Shown here piece after piece: positions 1 through 7,354 of a stretch of 31,283 nt of DNA; positions within the stretch are counted from its first letter, which is position 1, and each line of letters starts with the position of its first letter. A program made the position numbers and the translations under genes. Under the pieces are notes generated by a model. It worked only from the letters and a program-made list of their open reading frames with translations, was not told where the DNA came from and did not search any database. Location: contig CAJTZI010000021.1 of assembly GCA_910584075.1 (NCBI GenBank), positions 1-31,283 of the forward strand, in the 5' to 3' direction. The stretch is from an uncultured Oscillibacter sp. (GTDB lineage: Bacteria; Bacillota; Clostridia; Oscillospirales; Oscillospiraceae).

Positions 1-102
1 CTGCTGACGGATGATGAAGTAACACCTTGGCTCTATGATACTGGAATGGCCTCGGCAAAATTGACGGCTTTGCAGCCAGCCTTGGAGGGTGCTGCCGTCT
101 GA
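1..102 (+). CDS. Possible 3' end of an unknown gene (partial)
   Basis: An open frame enters from the left edge and runs 33 codons to a TGA at 100-102. The peptide ends in LEGAAV. I do not recognise it. It would end directly against the end of the convergent DUF5348 gene, whose stop codon begins at 103, a typical tight tail-to-tail arrangement. It is too short to test for coding bias, so it may be chance. Confidence 0.2.
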   Translation: MLTDDEVTPWLYDTGMASAKLTALQPALEGAAV

Positions 103-324
103 TCACCAGCGGATGCGCACCCTCTGTCCCCACAGTGCCTCGATCTGAACGCCGACCAGAAACCAGCCGCGGCTGTCCATCTCAATGCGGGTGGGTACCC
201 ATTGCTCGTTCTGCCAAATATCCATTGTGGTACCGCAATGAAGACCACCATAGCAGTCATCGCTGTTGAAACGGATATCGGCGCGGCCGCTTTGTATATC
301 GGGAATTAAAATGCCTTCTCTCAT
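103..324 (-). CDS. DUF5348 domain-containing small protein
   Basis: A 73-residue protein beginning MREGILIPD, with the block YGGLHCGTTMDIW and the segment WVPTRIEMDSRGWFLVG, which I recognise as the DUF5348 family. These are small proteins of unknown function common on conjugative and integrative elements of Clostridia. The open frame extends 23 codons further upstream, but the ATG at 324 has an AGGAG eight bases before it, so it is the chosen start. No membrane segment or signal peptide is seen. Base composition here is lower in GC than in the pilus operon that follows, consistent with an accessory segment. Family assignment is from memory of the motif; the function is unknown. Confidence 0.75.
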   Translation of the reverse strand: MREGILIPDIQSGRADIRFNSDDCYGGLHCGTTMDIWQNEQWVPTRIEMDSRGWFLVGVQIEALWGQRVRIRW

Positions 325-353
325 ATTTGATGCTCCTATCTTAAAATAGTAAG

Positions 354-399
354 TACCCCATGCCCACAAGTCAAACCTTGGCTGCTTGGGCATGGGGTA
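354..399. repeat. Perfect 13-bp inverted repeat upstream of the DUF5348 gene
   Basis: TACCCCATGCCCA at 354-366 is exactly matched by its reverse complement at 387-399, with a 20-base loop. It lies about 30 bases upstream of the DUF5348 start and could be a hairpin in that gene's leader or an operator. There is no following T-tract, so it is not a normal terminator. Confidence 0.6.
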
Positions 400-619
400 T
401 AATCGAGTTCAACTATTCATCCAAATGGTTGGTTTTAAGTACAAAATCAGGCTATGTCAGAGTCTTTTCAAGTGGTGTAAAAGTGGTGTAATTCACAAAA
501 TTCCGATTGCTCCATTATGATGTGATCCCATTGAAAACACTGGGGGTTTTGTCGCTTGCAAAGGGGTGAAATGGATTTCCAATGCTTTCAGGTACACAGT
601 TTCACCTCGTCGGATTTTC
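400..619. other. AT-richer intergenic stretch without a convincing gene
   Basis: No coding frame with a ribosome binding site stands out. It holds a tandem direct repeat of AGTGGTGTAA at 471-480 and 482-491 (11-bp period) and a GGTGAAA/TTTCACC inverted pair at 565-571 and 600-606. A 43-codon plus-strand frame starting at 360 ends within the tandem repeat but has no clear ribosome binding site, so I do not call it. Confidence 0.4.
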
Positions 620-639
620 ATATACTATAACTAGTATAT
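620..639. promoter_or_regulatory. Operator-like palindrome ATATACTA-N4-TAGTATAT
   Basis: Perfect 8-bp arms at 620-627 and 632-639 around the spacer TAAC. Two-fold symmetric AT-rich sites of this shape are typical of small repressors, for example YtrA-type GntR proteins. It lies in the non-coding stretch between the pilus operon terminator and the DUF5348 gene. Which gene it controls cannot be told. Confidence 0.4.
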
Positions 640-705
640 TATATCAGAGAAATCCTGATTTTTCAAGAGGCAGGTTGTCCTGAAATGAGGCTCAATCAAT
701 CACGC

Positions 706-737
706 AAAAAGCGGGGGGACCGTCTCGGTCTCCCCGC
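706..737 (-). terminator. Intrinsic terminator of the pilus operon
   Basis: An 11-bp stem with one mismatch (711-721 with 727-737, five-base loop) is followed on the minus strand by TTTTT (706-710). It lies 28 bases past the pilT stop codon and ends the operon. Confidence 0.85.
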
Positions 738-764
738 TCTGTCTCTTTTTCCGGCTCTCCCGCC

Positions 765-1823
765 TCAGCCCAAACGGCGGCTCATCTGCTCCGGGTGGTC
801 CGCATAGTTCAGGGCCGCCTCCCGAGTAATCTTCCCCGCCTTGTACAGGTTCAGAATGGACTGGTCCATGGAGATCATGCCCTCGTCCCGGCCTCCGGCG
901 GCGATGGCGTTGTCGATCTGGTGGACCTTCCCCTCCCGGATGAGGCTGCGGATGGCATTGTTGGTGTGCATAATCTCAAAGGCCGGCACCAGCTCGCCGT
1001 CCACCCCCGGCAGCAACTGCTGGGACACCACCGTCCGCAGCACCATACTCAGCTGGGTGCGGATCTGGTCCTGCTGGGCCGCCGGGAAGGTGTCCACAAT
1101 CCGCCCGATAGTGTTCACCGCCCCCTTGGTGTGGAGGGTGGCGATAAGCAGGTGTCCGGTCTCCGCCGCCGTCATGGCGGTGTGGATGGTCTCCTGGTCC
1201 CGCATTTCCCCCAGGAGGATCACGTCCGGCGCCTGCCGCAGGCAGGCCCGCAGGGCGGAGAGGTAGTCCTCCGTATCGATGGCGATCTCCCGCTGGCTGA
1301 CGATGCTCTTGACGTCCCGGTGAAGGTACTCGATGGGGTCCTCCAGGGTGATGATGTGGGTCTCCCGGGTGTGGTTGATCCGGTCGATGACGCAGGCCTG
1401 GGTGGTGGACTTGCCGCTGCCGGCCGTGCCGGTGACCAGGATCATGCCGTGGGTCTCCTCCGCCAGATCCATCACTTGGGGCGGAATGGACAGCTTCTCC
1501 CAGTCGGGGATGTCAAAGGCCACAACCCGCACCACGGCGGCCAGAGAGCCCCTCTGGCGGTATGTGTTGACCCGAAACCGGGCCAGCCCTCCCACGGAAA
1601 AGGAGAAGTCGTCGTCCCCCCGGCTGAGATACCGCTCCGGCGGGCGATTGGCCAGCTCGTAGAGGCCCATGATCAGCCGCTCCGTCTCCTGGGGAAATAC
1701 CCGTTCACTGTTGACGGGGGTCATGCGCTTATCCAGCTTGACACACACCGGGCCCCCGGCCACGATGAACAGGTCGGAGGCCTCCGCCTCCACCGCGTAT
1801 TTCAGATAGTCCAACAGTTCCAA
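765..1823 (-). CDS. pilT: PilT-like type IV pilus retraction ATPase
   Basis: A 352-residue secretion ATPase of the PilT branch, the usual PilT length. Visible motifs are the Walker A box GTAGSGKST (about 132-140), the Asp box around HIITLEDPIEY (156-166), the Walker B region DVILLGEMRD (200-209), the His box HLLIATLHT (224-232) and the PilT hallmark AIRSLIREGK (290-299). Members of the family hydrolyse ATP as a cytoplasmic hexamer to depolymerise pili. The start is a TTG at 1823, supported by GGAGG nine bases upstream; a nearby ATG is out of frame. It is the last gene of the six-gene operon, 24 bases after the preceding stop. No PilB/GspE assembly ATPase is in the window, so this ATPase either works with an assembly ATPase encoded elsewhere or serves both roles. 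Confidence 0.93.
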   Translation of the reverse strand: MELLDYLKYAVEAEASDLFIVAGGPVCVKLDKRMTPVNSERVFPQETERLIMGLYELANRPPERYLSRGDDDFSFSVGGLARFRVNTYRQRGSLAAVVRVVAFDIPDWEKLSIPPQVMDLAEETHGMILVTGTAGSGKSTTQACVIDRINHTRETHIITLEDPIEYLHRDVKSIVSQREIAIDTEDYLSALRACLRQAPDVILLGEMRDQETIHTAMTAAETGHLLIATLHTKGAVNTIGRIVDTFPAAQQDQIRTQLSMVLRTVVSQQLLPGVDGELVPAFEIMHTNNAIRSLIREGKVHQIDNAIAAGGRDEGMISMDQSILNLYKAGKITREAALNYADHPEQMSRRLG

Positions 1824-1847
1824 TGTTCCGGACCTCCATGTCGTGAA

Positions 1848-2282
1848 TTATTCAAACAGCGTCCCGTCCCAGAGGTCCAGACCCTCCACGGTCTCCCACT
1901 CTCCGGTGTACTGGGCCTGCCAGCGCAGGATCTCGCAGTCCTCTCCGTCCAGAAGGACCTCCACCTGGAGCTCCTGACTGTCGGAGATGGGAACGGCGTA
2001 TGTATAGCGCGTCCCGCGGTGCCAGGAATCATAGCTGTGGCTCTCCGCCTCCGCCGGCGTCTCGCCGTTTCTCAGCCGGGCCAGAATCTCCTGGGCGGCG
2101 CAGTCGGCGGCGTAATACTCCTCCACCGCCCGGGCGGAGGCCTCCGCAAGGCGGGCGTCGGCCTGGACCGTGGTGAGGCTCAGCAATGCGAATACCGTCA
2201 GGCACAGCACAGCGAAGGCCACCAGCAGCGAGATGCCGCCCACCGCCGGGGGTGAGAAGATCTCCCGTCTCTTTTCAGTCAC
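1848..2282 (-). CDS. Minor pilin/PilX-like membrane-anchored protein
   Basis: A 144-residue protein with a short basic N-terminus, a single hydrophobic segment (about residues 14-38, GGISLLVAF then leucine-rich) and an extracytoplasmic domain starting with an alanine- and glutamate-rich helix. This matches the layout of pilin-like or PilX-like components of type IV pili, but there is no classical G-F-T-L-x-E processing site, so the assignment rests on architecture and position. The start is GTG at 2282 with AGGAGG nine bases upstream; it overlaps the preceding gene by 8 bases, indicating translational coupling. The C-terminal domain is not recognised. Confidence 0.7.
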   Translation of the reverse strand: MTEKRREIFSPPAVGGISLLVAFAVLCLTVFALLSLTTVQADARLAEASARAVEEYYAADCAAQEILARLRNGETPAEAESHSYDSWHRGTRYTYAVPISDSQELQVEVLLDGEDCEILRWQAQYTGEWETVEGLDLWDGTLFE

Positions 2283-2814
2283 GGCCGCTCACCTCCTGCC
2301 ACGCGATGTTGATGGAAAACAGGGTGTCCAGCATCTGGTCCGCATTTCCATTGCCGGTGATCACGCAGACCACCGCCCGCTGGAGGCCCGGAAACTCCGG
2401 GTCCGACAGGTCGGTGTCCGCCCGGGAGGGCACGGTCAGCGGATCGGCGGGGTCCGGAGGATTGGCGGAAACGGACAGCCGGTAATACGGCGCGGGCCGC
2501 TCCATACCGCAGTCCCCGGCGGGAATGGGAGTCCAGTTCTCATCGTAGTCCAGAGAGAAGGTGACAAATTCCTCACTGTACGCCGCGCCCAGGTCCTCCG
2601 CGGCCCTGGAGAGGGCGTTTTGGGCGTCGCCGCCGTAGTGCCGGACGGTTTCTGCGGCGTTCTGGCACAGCACCGCCGCCCGGTCCCGGGCCTCGCTTCT
2701 GGAGGAGAGACTGTCGGACTTCACGAAGGCCTGCAAACACAGGGCCGCCGCCAGGGCAAATACCAGCAGCATCACCATCTGCTCCATCAGAATCAACGGC
2801 GCCTTGCTCCTCAT
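2275..2814 (-). CDS. Pseudopilin-like membrane-anchored protein
   Basis: A 179-residue protein starting MRSKAPLILMEQMVMLLVF: a basic N-terminus, one membrane helix (about residues 7-30), then a helical region (ARDRAAVLCQNAAETVR) and a soluble domain with a YYRLSVSA segment. The layout is that of a minor pilin or pseudopilin, without a canonical prepilin peptidase site. A longer frame exists upstream, but the ATG at 2814 overlaps the preceding stop as ATGA, the usual arrangement in this operon. It overlaps the next gene by 8 bases. Role inferred: part of the pilus tip or a priming complex. Confidence 0.7.
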   Translation of the reverse strand: MRSKAPLILMEQMVMLLVFALAAALCLQAFVKSDSLSSRSEARDRAAVLCQNAAETVRHYGGDAQNALSRAAEDLGAAYSEEFVTFSLDYDENWTPIPAGDCGMERPAPYYRLSVSANPPDPADPLTVPSRADTDLSDPEFPGLQRAVVCVITGNGNADQMLDTLFSINIAWQEVSGRD

Positions 2815-3293
2815 GAAACCGCCTCCTCTCCGCTCCGGAGGGACAGCCGCAGGGTGTCCTCCGTGCCGTCGGCGGCGGTGAGGGAGGCCTCCAGCAGCCC
2901 GTCCTCCAGGGACAGCTCCAGCGCCCTCGCCTCCATGATCTTCTGCCCGTCCTGGGGCTCCATGGGCTCCTCCGCCAGGCAGTAGAGCTCCATGAGCCAC
3001 CCGTCATAGCAGTAGACCCGGGCGGCGTAGGTCTCATCCGCCCCCAGAATCAAGGCGTCTGTGCCGCCGAAGTCCTCCACGGCAACGCCGCCGGCGTGGT
3101 CCGCCTGACGGACTCGGGTGGCGATGTACTGCACGCCGGTGCGGCGCTCATAGGCCGCCTGGTCCCGCTCCGTCAGACGGCGGTAGGCGTCCGCCCCGGT
3201 AAGCAAAACCACCAGCACGCACGCCGCGAAGACCCCGAACAGCAGCAGGGCCACCAGTCCGTCGATATGATGTTTTACCTGCTTTTCTCTCAT
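2811..3293 (-). CDS. DUF4860 domain-containing pilus-cluster protein
   Basis: A 160-residue protein whose pattern I recognise as DUF4860: one N-terminal membrane helix (VALLLFGVFAACVLVVLLTG, about 13-33), YRRLTERDQAAYERRTG, then YIATRVRQAD, the VYCYDGWLMELYC segment and a C-terminal LRLSLRSGE. DUF4860 proteins occur in Clostridia beside GspF/PilC-type genes, and their role is unknown. It overlaps both neighbours by 4 bases (ATGA), so all are translated as one unit. Probably a minor subunit of the pilus-like machine. Confidence 0.8.
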   Translation of the reverse strand: MREKQVKHHIDGLVALLLFGVFAACVLVVLLTGADAYRRLTERDQAAYERRTGVQYIATRVRQADHAGGVAVEDFGGTDALILGADETYAARVYCYDGWLMELYCLAEEPMEPQDGQKIMEARALELSLEDGLLEASLTAADGTEDTLRLSLRSGEEAVS

Positions 3294-3613
3294 GACTCAC
3301 GCACCACCACGGTGATCTCGGGCATGAGGTTGTCAGCAAAGGCGCTGTAAAACACCGCGTACCGCTCCTCATCCACTCGGATGCCGTAGTGGTCCTCCAA
3401 ATACTCCAGATTGGGGGGATAGACCCCCTCGGCGGCATAGCAGGCCGCGCAGCTGCGGCGCAGGGCCTCCTCCAGCTGCCGGAGATCCTCGGCGTCGCGG
3501 CCGGAGGACAGGCCGTCCAGGGCGGCGGCGAACATCACCAGCGCTGCTGCGGCAATGGCGGGCAGCAGCAGCCCCCGCAGCATCCCCAGCCAGGGATTCT
3601 TTTTCCTTCTCAT
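3290..3613 (-). CDS. Small pilin-like protein (type II secretion/T4P pseudopilin)
   Basis: A 107-residue protein: basic N-terminus MRRKKNPWLGMLRG, one membrane helix (about 14-33), a short helix LRQLEEALRRSCAACYA, then YPPNLEYLEDHYGI. The phrase Y-P-x-x-L-x-x-L after a helix is common in GspG-like pilins. No typical G/FTLxE cleavage site is evident. It starts 4 bases after the GspF stop and overlaps DUF4860 by 4 bases. There are two cysteines in C-A-A-C spacing in the exported helix, possibly a disulphide. Assignment as a pilin is inferred from architecture and context. Confidence 0.68.
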   Translation of the reverse strand: MRRKKNPWLGMLRGLLLPAIAAAALVMFAAALDGLSSGRDAEDLRQLEEALRRSCAACYAAEGVYPPNLEYLEDHYGIRVDEERYAVFYSAFADNLMPEITVVVRES

Positions 3614-3617
3614 GGGC

Positions 3618-4661
3618 TCACCCGATGGCAGACATGATGTGCATCAGCGGCAGCATCACCGACAGCAAAATCAGCCCCACCAGGATGGAGCACACCAGCA
3701 CCAGCGCCGGCTCCACCCGGCTCACCTTTTCCTCCAGGGCGGCCTCGCTCTCCTCGGAGAGGTCAGCGGCGATCTTCTCCATGGCGGCGTCTCCCGCGCC
3801 GCCCCGCTGGCCCATCTCCAGCAGGCGGCAGGCCCCAACCGGCAGCAGGCCGCTCTGCTTCATGGCCGCGCTGGACCGCTCGCCGCCCTCCAGGCGGGCA
3901 CGGCAGTCCAAGCACCGCTCTCTGGCGGCGGGGGTCTCCTCCATCAGTCCGGCGGCCAGTTCCACTGCCTCCTCAATGGGCATGCCGCTGGCCATGCCCA
4001 TGGCCAGGGCCTGGGCCAGACGGGCGTCGTTCATCTTCCGGGCCACGCCCTTGTCTCCATGGCTCCTGCGCCAGGAGACGGTCAGCTTCTCCCGGAAGGA
4101 GGGCACGGCGGCAAAGACCGCCAGAAACACCGCCGCCAGGACCAGCAGAACCCACAGCACCGGCATGGCGCCGTCCAGCCAGCGGCCCAGTGTGAGAAGG
4201 CTCCCGGCCACGCCGGTGAGCCGCCCGCCAAGGGAGGCGTACACATCGTCAAAGATGGGCAGGACCTTCACCAGCAGCACCGCGATGACCACCAGCATCA
4301 AAAGCAGCATCACCGCTGGATACAGCAGGGCGCTGCGGACCCGGCGGTCCAGGCGGGCGCGGCTCTCATAGTACCGGGACAACGCCGCCAGGGCCTCCTC
4401 GGTCCTTCCGGCCCGCTCGCCCACCTCCACTAGGCCGCAGACATAGACGGGAAAGCCCTCCGCCCTCCGCATGGCATCGGAGAGGGCGGCGCCGCCGTCC
4501 ACCTCCTTCGCCATATCCATCAGCATGGCCTTGTACTCCGGGTCGCTCTCCTCCGCCAGGAGGGACAGGGCGTCCCCTGTTCCCACGCCGGCGTGGAGCA
4601 GCATGGACAGCTCCAGGCACAGCGTGGACAGTTCCCCGTGGGAAATGCCGTTCTTCTTCAT
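3618..4661 (-). CDS. Type II secretion system F / PilC-like platform protein
   Basis: A 347-residue polytopic membrane protein with the GspF/PilC two-repeat layout. The first cytoplasmic domain (about 5-95) carries LSMLLHAGVGTGDALSLL and GFPVYVCGLVEVGERAG. A hydrophobic pair follows (about 115-195), then a second domain with ALAMGMASGMPIEEAVELA and LLPVGACRLLEMGQRGG, and a C-terminal membrane helix. In the family it is the inner-membrane platform that couples the ATPase to pilin insertion. The ATG at 4661 has GGAG six bases upstream and is preferred; a TTG four codons earlier lacks a site. It is the first gene of the operon, just behind a sigma-A-type promoter. Confidence 0.88.
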   Translation of the reverse strand: MKKNGISHGELSTLCLELSMLLHAGVGTGDALSLLAEESDPEYKAMLMDMAKEVDGGAALSDAMRRAEGFPVYVCGLVEVGERAGRTEEALAALSRYYESRARLDRRVRSALLYPAVMLLLMLVVIAVLLVKVLPIFDDVYASLGGRLTGVAGSLLTLGRWLDGAMPVLWVLLVLAAVFLAVFAAVPSFREKLTVSWRRSHGDKGVARKMNDARLAQALAMGMASGMPIEEAVELAAGLMEETPAARERCLDCRARLEGGERSSAAMKQSGLLPVGACRLLEMGQRGGAGDAAMEKIAADLSEESEAALEEKVSRVEPALVLVCSILVGLILLSVMLPLMHIMSAIG

Positions 4662-4706
4662 GAAACGCTCCAATCCGCGCTGACGCGCATGAAAAACTAT
4701 GCTCCT

Positions 4707-4735
4707 ATTGTACAGGAAATTCCGGAATCCGTAAA
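4707..4735 (-). promoter_or_regulatory. Sigma-A-like promoter of the pilus operon
   Basis: On the minus strand TTTACG (4730-4735) and TACAAT (4707-4712) are separated by 17 bases, about 50 bases before the GspF start. A perfect 10-bp palindrome ATTCCGGAAT (4719-4728) fills the spacer and could be a regulator site. Confidence 0.6.
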
Positions 4736-4762
4736 GGGTAATATTCCCTGAATAATATACAC

Positions 4763-5731
4763 TCAGTAAAGGCTGGTCTCTTTATAGTGGCTGCCGTCGC
4801 CGATGAACTTCAAAATCGAGCTGCTGCTCTTGCCGGAGGAGGCAAAAGTGGGATCCATCCTGTGCCAGCCGGTGCTGTCGAAGTAGATGGCGTTGTCAAT
4901 CCAGCCGGTCTTCTCGGTCCATACGCTAATCCAGGCGTGGTAGGCCGGCTTGCTGGCGCCGGCATAGCCCACCACCAGCTTGCAGGGCACCCCCAGACTG
5001 CGGAGCATCCCCGCCGTCAGGCTGGCATAGTCAAAGCAGATGCCCTTCTTGGCCGCCAGCACGCTGTCCAGCACCGGCAGGTATCCGCTCTGGACCGTGG
5101 CCGCCAGCTGGCGGTCATAGGTCACATTGTTCACCACGAAGGAGTAGACATTCTCCACCAGCTTCAGGGGATCGGTCTCGCTGCCCGCCAGCTCCTTGGC
5201 CTTGGCCAGGGTATTCGCGGCGTCCTCGTAATCCACATACTGGTTGGGCCGCAGGTAAGGGGCAAACTCATCGCTCAGCGTCACCTTGAAGCTCACCGAC
5301 ACCACCTCGGCGTACTTGTTGCCGCTGGTGTTCTCAAACACTGTCACCTTGTAATTGCCGTCGCCATCGGACAGCGGGAAGGTGGTCCACTCCCCCGGCC
5401 GCAGATCGTAGTAGGGCTTATCCCGGGTGGGGCCGGAGACCTGCACCTTCAGCTTCTTGGACGTGGACGCGGTGAACTGGACCATCACGTAGCCGTCCTT
5501 TGTATTGGAGTAGTCGATCACAGCCCTGGAGTTTTTCTTCACGGAGGTGCCGGAGGCCACCGGCAGCAGCAGCGTATCCGATGCTCCCGCCAGGGGCACC
5601 GCGGTATCCGGCAGCGCGGCCTCCGCCGGCCGCGCACCGCTGACGGTTTTTCCCGCGCCAAGAGCGGAGGCGCTGCCCGCCAGCAGAACCGCTGAGAGCA
5701 TCAGCGGGATCATCCTTCTGAAAATCTTCAT
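4763..5731 (-). CDS. Secreted transglutaminase-like (papain-fold) protein
   Basis: A 322-residue protein with a signal peptide (MKIFRRMIPLMLSAVLLAG, likely cleaved after ASA-LGA) and no later membrane segment, so it is exported. A middle beta-rich region precedes a transglutaminase-like core with the Cys-His-Asp triad: Cys about 232 in KGICFDYASL, His about 265 in AYHAWISVW, Asp about 293 in RMDPTFAS. In this superfamily the triad supports protease, amidase or cross-linking activity; the substrate is unknown. The ATG at 5731 has GAGGT seven bases upstream. The gene is monocistronic, with its own promoter. It sits beside the pilus operon on the same strand, but no functional link is shown. Confidence 0.85.
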   Translation of the reverse strand: MKIFRRMIPLMLSAVLLAGSASALGAGKTVSGARPAEAALPDTAVPLAGASDTLLLPVASGTSVKKNSRAVIDYSNTKDGYVMVQFTASTSKKLKVQVSGPTRDKPYYDLRPGEWTTFPLSDGDGNYKVTVFENTSGNKYAEVVSVSFKVTLSDEFAPYLRPNQYVDYEDAANTLAKAKELAGSETDPLKLVENVYSFVVNNVTYDRQLAATVQSGYLPVLDSVLAAKKGICFDYASLTAGMLRSLGVPCKLVVGYAGASKPAYHAWISVWTEKTGWIDNAIYFDSTGWHRMDPTFASSGKSSSSILKFIGDGSHYKETSLY

Positions 5732-5807
5732 AATTGATACCTCATTTTTGCCCAAATACATGACTTGGAGCCGGCTCACACGCGGCCCGCGCTTCCAAAC
5801 TAGGGAC

Positions 5808-5816
5808 AGTATAGCA
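5808..5816 (-). promoter_or_regulatory. Extended -10 promoter of the transglutaminase gene
   Basis: The minus strand reads TGCTATACT, an extended -10 (TG-N-TATACT), about 76 bases upstream of the start codon. No good -35 is seen at the right distance. The DNA just upstream (5830-5890) is very AT-rich, which may act as an UP-like element. Confidence 0.5.
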
Positions 5817-6022
5817 TATGCCTTTGGAAAACGGAAGTATTTTTTCAAGACTTTTTTTCATTTTTTGATTTTTTATATAACTAACTAGTTGCGCATCGGA
5901 GGAAAATGTGTTAATCTGATGCAGAAAAGCAGACCGTCTCTCATATCCGGAGAACACCGGAGGCCTCTTCCCGCATTTCCTTGTCTGTATTTGATCTGAA
6001 CAAATCGAAAGGGGGCATCTCC

Positions 6023-7174
6023 ATGGACACGCCCGCCCTGTGCGTGCAGACCCTTGGGGGCTTTTCCATCCGTCGGGGAGAGGCGGTGCTCACTGGCGGC
6101 CGCTCCCGCAAGCTCTTCCTGCTGCTGGCCTTCCTGATCTGGGAGCGGGCCCGTCCCGTGTCCTACGGGGAGCTGACGGACCTGCTCTGGGCCGGGCGGG
6201 AGGGCGGCTCCCTCAACGCCCTGAAGGCTGTCCTCCACCGGGCCCGCTCCGCCCTGGACCAGCTGGAGCGGGGGTGCGGAAAGGCCCTGATCCTCAGCCG
6301 GGAGGGCGGCTGTCAGTGGAACCCGGAGGTTCCCCTGGTTCTGGACGCGGAGGACTTTGCCCGCCTGCTGGAGGCGGAGGGCCTGGAATCCCGGCTGGAG
6401 GCCCTGACCCTGTACCGGGGGGACTTTCTCCCGTCTCTGGCCGGCCACCCCTGGTCGGACGCCCGGTCAGAGGCCCTGCGGCGGCAGTACCTGGAGACGC
6501 TTCTGGCCGTCCTCCCCGCCCTGGCGGAGGCGGACCGCTGGCAGGAGATCGCGGACCTGAGCGTCACCGCCTGCGCCCTGGAGCCCTGCCGGGAGGACCT
6601 GTGCCGCCTCCGCATGGAGGCCCTGCTCCGTCTGGGCCGCTGTCAGGAGGCCACCCAGGCCTACGGCGCCCTCCACGACCACCTGCTCTCCCGGCTGGGG
6701 GTCCTGCCCTCCCAGGCCCTGCGGGACCTGTACCGGGAGGCCCTGGGAGATCAAGACCCCAGGGCCGTCTCCCCTGCCACGCTGCTGGAGACCCTGCTGG
6801 AGTCCCCCCGGTCCGGCTCCCTGCTGTGCGGCTTCGACGCCTTCCGCACCATCTGCCACAGCACCGCCCGGATGGCGGGCCGCAGCGGTCGGCCGGTCCA
6901 CATCGCCCTTCTCACCGCCGCCGGGGACGATTCCCTGGCCCGCCGCAGTCTGGACCGGGCCATGGACCACCTGGAGGAAATCCTCCGGGAGGGCCTGCGG
7001 CGGGGGGACGCCGCCGCCCGCTGCGGCGCGGCCCAGTTCATCCTGCTGCTGCCCCAGGCGGACTACAATGCCAGCCGGACTGTCTGCGCCCGCCTGGTGC
7101 GCTCCTTCACCCGCCGCTACCCCCACTCCCCCGTCCGCATTACCTGCTTCGTGCAGCCCCTGCCGCCCAATTAG
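6023..7174 (+). CDS. BTAD/SARP-like transcriptional regulator with degenerate GGDEF-like tail
   Basis: A 383-residue protein in three parts. Residues 7-85 form an OmpR/SARP-type winged helix (LGGFSIRRGE, then SRKLFLLLAFLIW). Residues about 105-250 are a bacterial transcriptional activator domain of TPR-like helices (LYRGDFLPSLAGHPW, ACALEPCREDLCRLRMEALL, LHDHLLSRLGVLPS). Residues about 262-383 resemble a nucleotide-cyclase fold: GDAAARCGAAQFILLLP (from 328) lines up with the GGDEF strand-turn-strand, but the signature reads GAAQF, so catalysis is not expected. The ATG at 6023 follows AGGGGG; the frame is open from a TTG at 5981 without a site. It lies just upstream of the desulfidase/symporter pair on the same strand and may control it; this is a guess. 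Confidence 0.82.
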   Translation: MDTPALCVQTLGGFSIRRGEAVLTGGRSRKLFLLLAFLIWERARPVSYGELTDLLWAGREGGSLNALKAVLHRARSALDQLERGCGKALILSREGGCQWNPEVPLVLDAEDFARLLEAEGLESRLEALTLYRGDFLPSLAGHPWSDARSEALRRQYLETLLAVLPALAEADRWQEIADLSVTACALEPCREDLCRLRMEALLRLGRCQEATQAYGALHDHLLSRLGVLPSQALRDLYREALGDQDPRAVSPATLLETLLESPRSGSLLCGFDAFRTICHSTARMAGRSGRPVHIALLTAAGDDSLARRSLDRAMDHLEEILREGLRRGDAAARCGAAQFILLLPQADYNASRTVCARLVRSFTRRYPHSPVRITCFVQPLPPN

Positions 7175-7204
7175 AGCAGTTCCCGAAAATGCCGGGAACC
7201 GCTC
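7174..7204 (+). terminator. Hairpin after the BTAD gene (possible weak terminator)
   Basis: A stem of 12 pairs with one mismatch (7174-7185 with 7193-7204, seven-base loop) begins at the stop codon. No U-tract follows, so termination may be weak or factor-dependent. Confidence 0.4.
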
Positions 7205-7276
7205 CGGGACCCAAAACACAAAATTGAGCATTGCCCCGTCTCCTCCCATTTCCCGTAATTTCTCATCCCCAATTCC

Positions 7277-7306
7277 TTGACAAGCCCCTCTCCCAAATGC
7301 TACCAT
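7277..7306 (+). promoter_or_regulatory. Promoter of the cysteine desulfidase gene
   Basis: A perfect TTGACA (7277-7282), 18 bases, then TACCAT (7301-7306), 49 bases upstream of the start codon. Confidence 0.65.
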
Positions 7307-7312
7307 GGAGAT

Positions 7313-7329
7313 GTCTCCCTTCAGGAGAC
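7313..7329 (+). promoter_or_regulatory. GTCTCC-N5-GGAGAC dyad at the transcription start
   Basis: Six-base arms at 7313-7318 and 7324-7329 fall at about +1 to +20 of the promoter just upstream. It is either an operator for a dimeric repressor or a small 5' hairpin in the mRNA. Confidence 0.4.
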
Positions 7330-7354
7330 GCAATTATTGAAAAGGAGGTACACT

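Noticed and set aside
795..2255. A 486-codon plus-strand frame opposite pilT
   Set aside because: Same kind of GC-driven shadow; pilT motifs on the minus strand are unambiguous.
5981..6022. Upstream TTG start for the BTAD regulator
   Set aside because: It has no ribosome binding site, while the ATG at 6023 has AGGGGG and begins directly before the winged helix.
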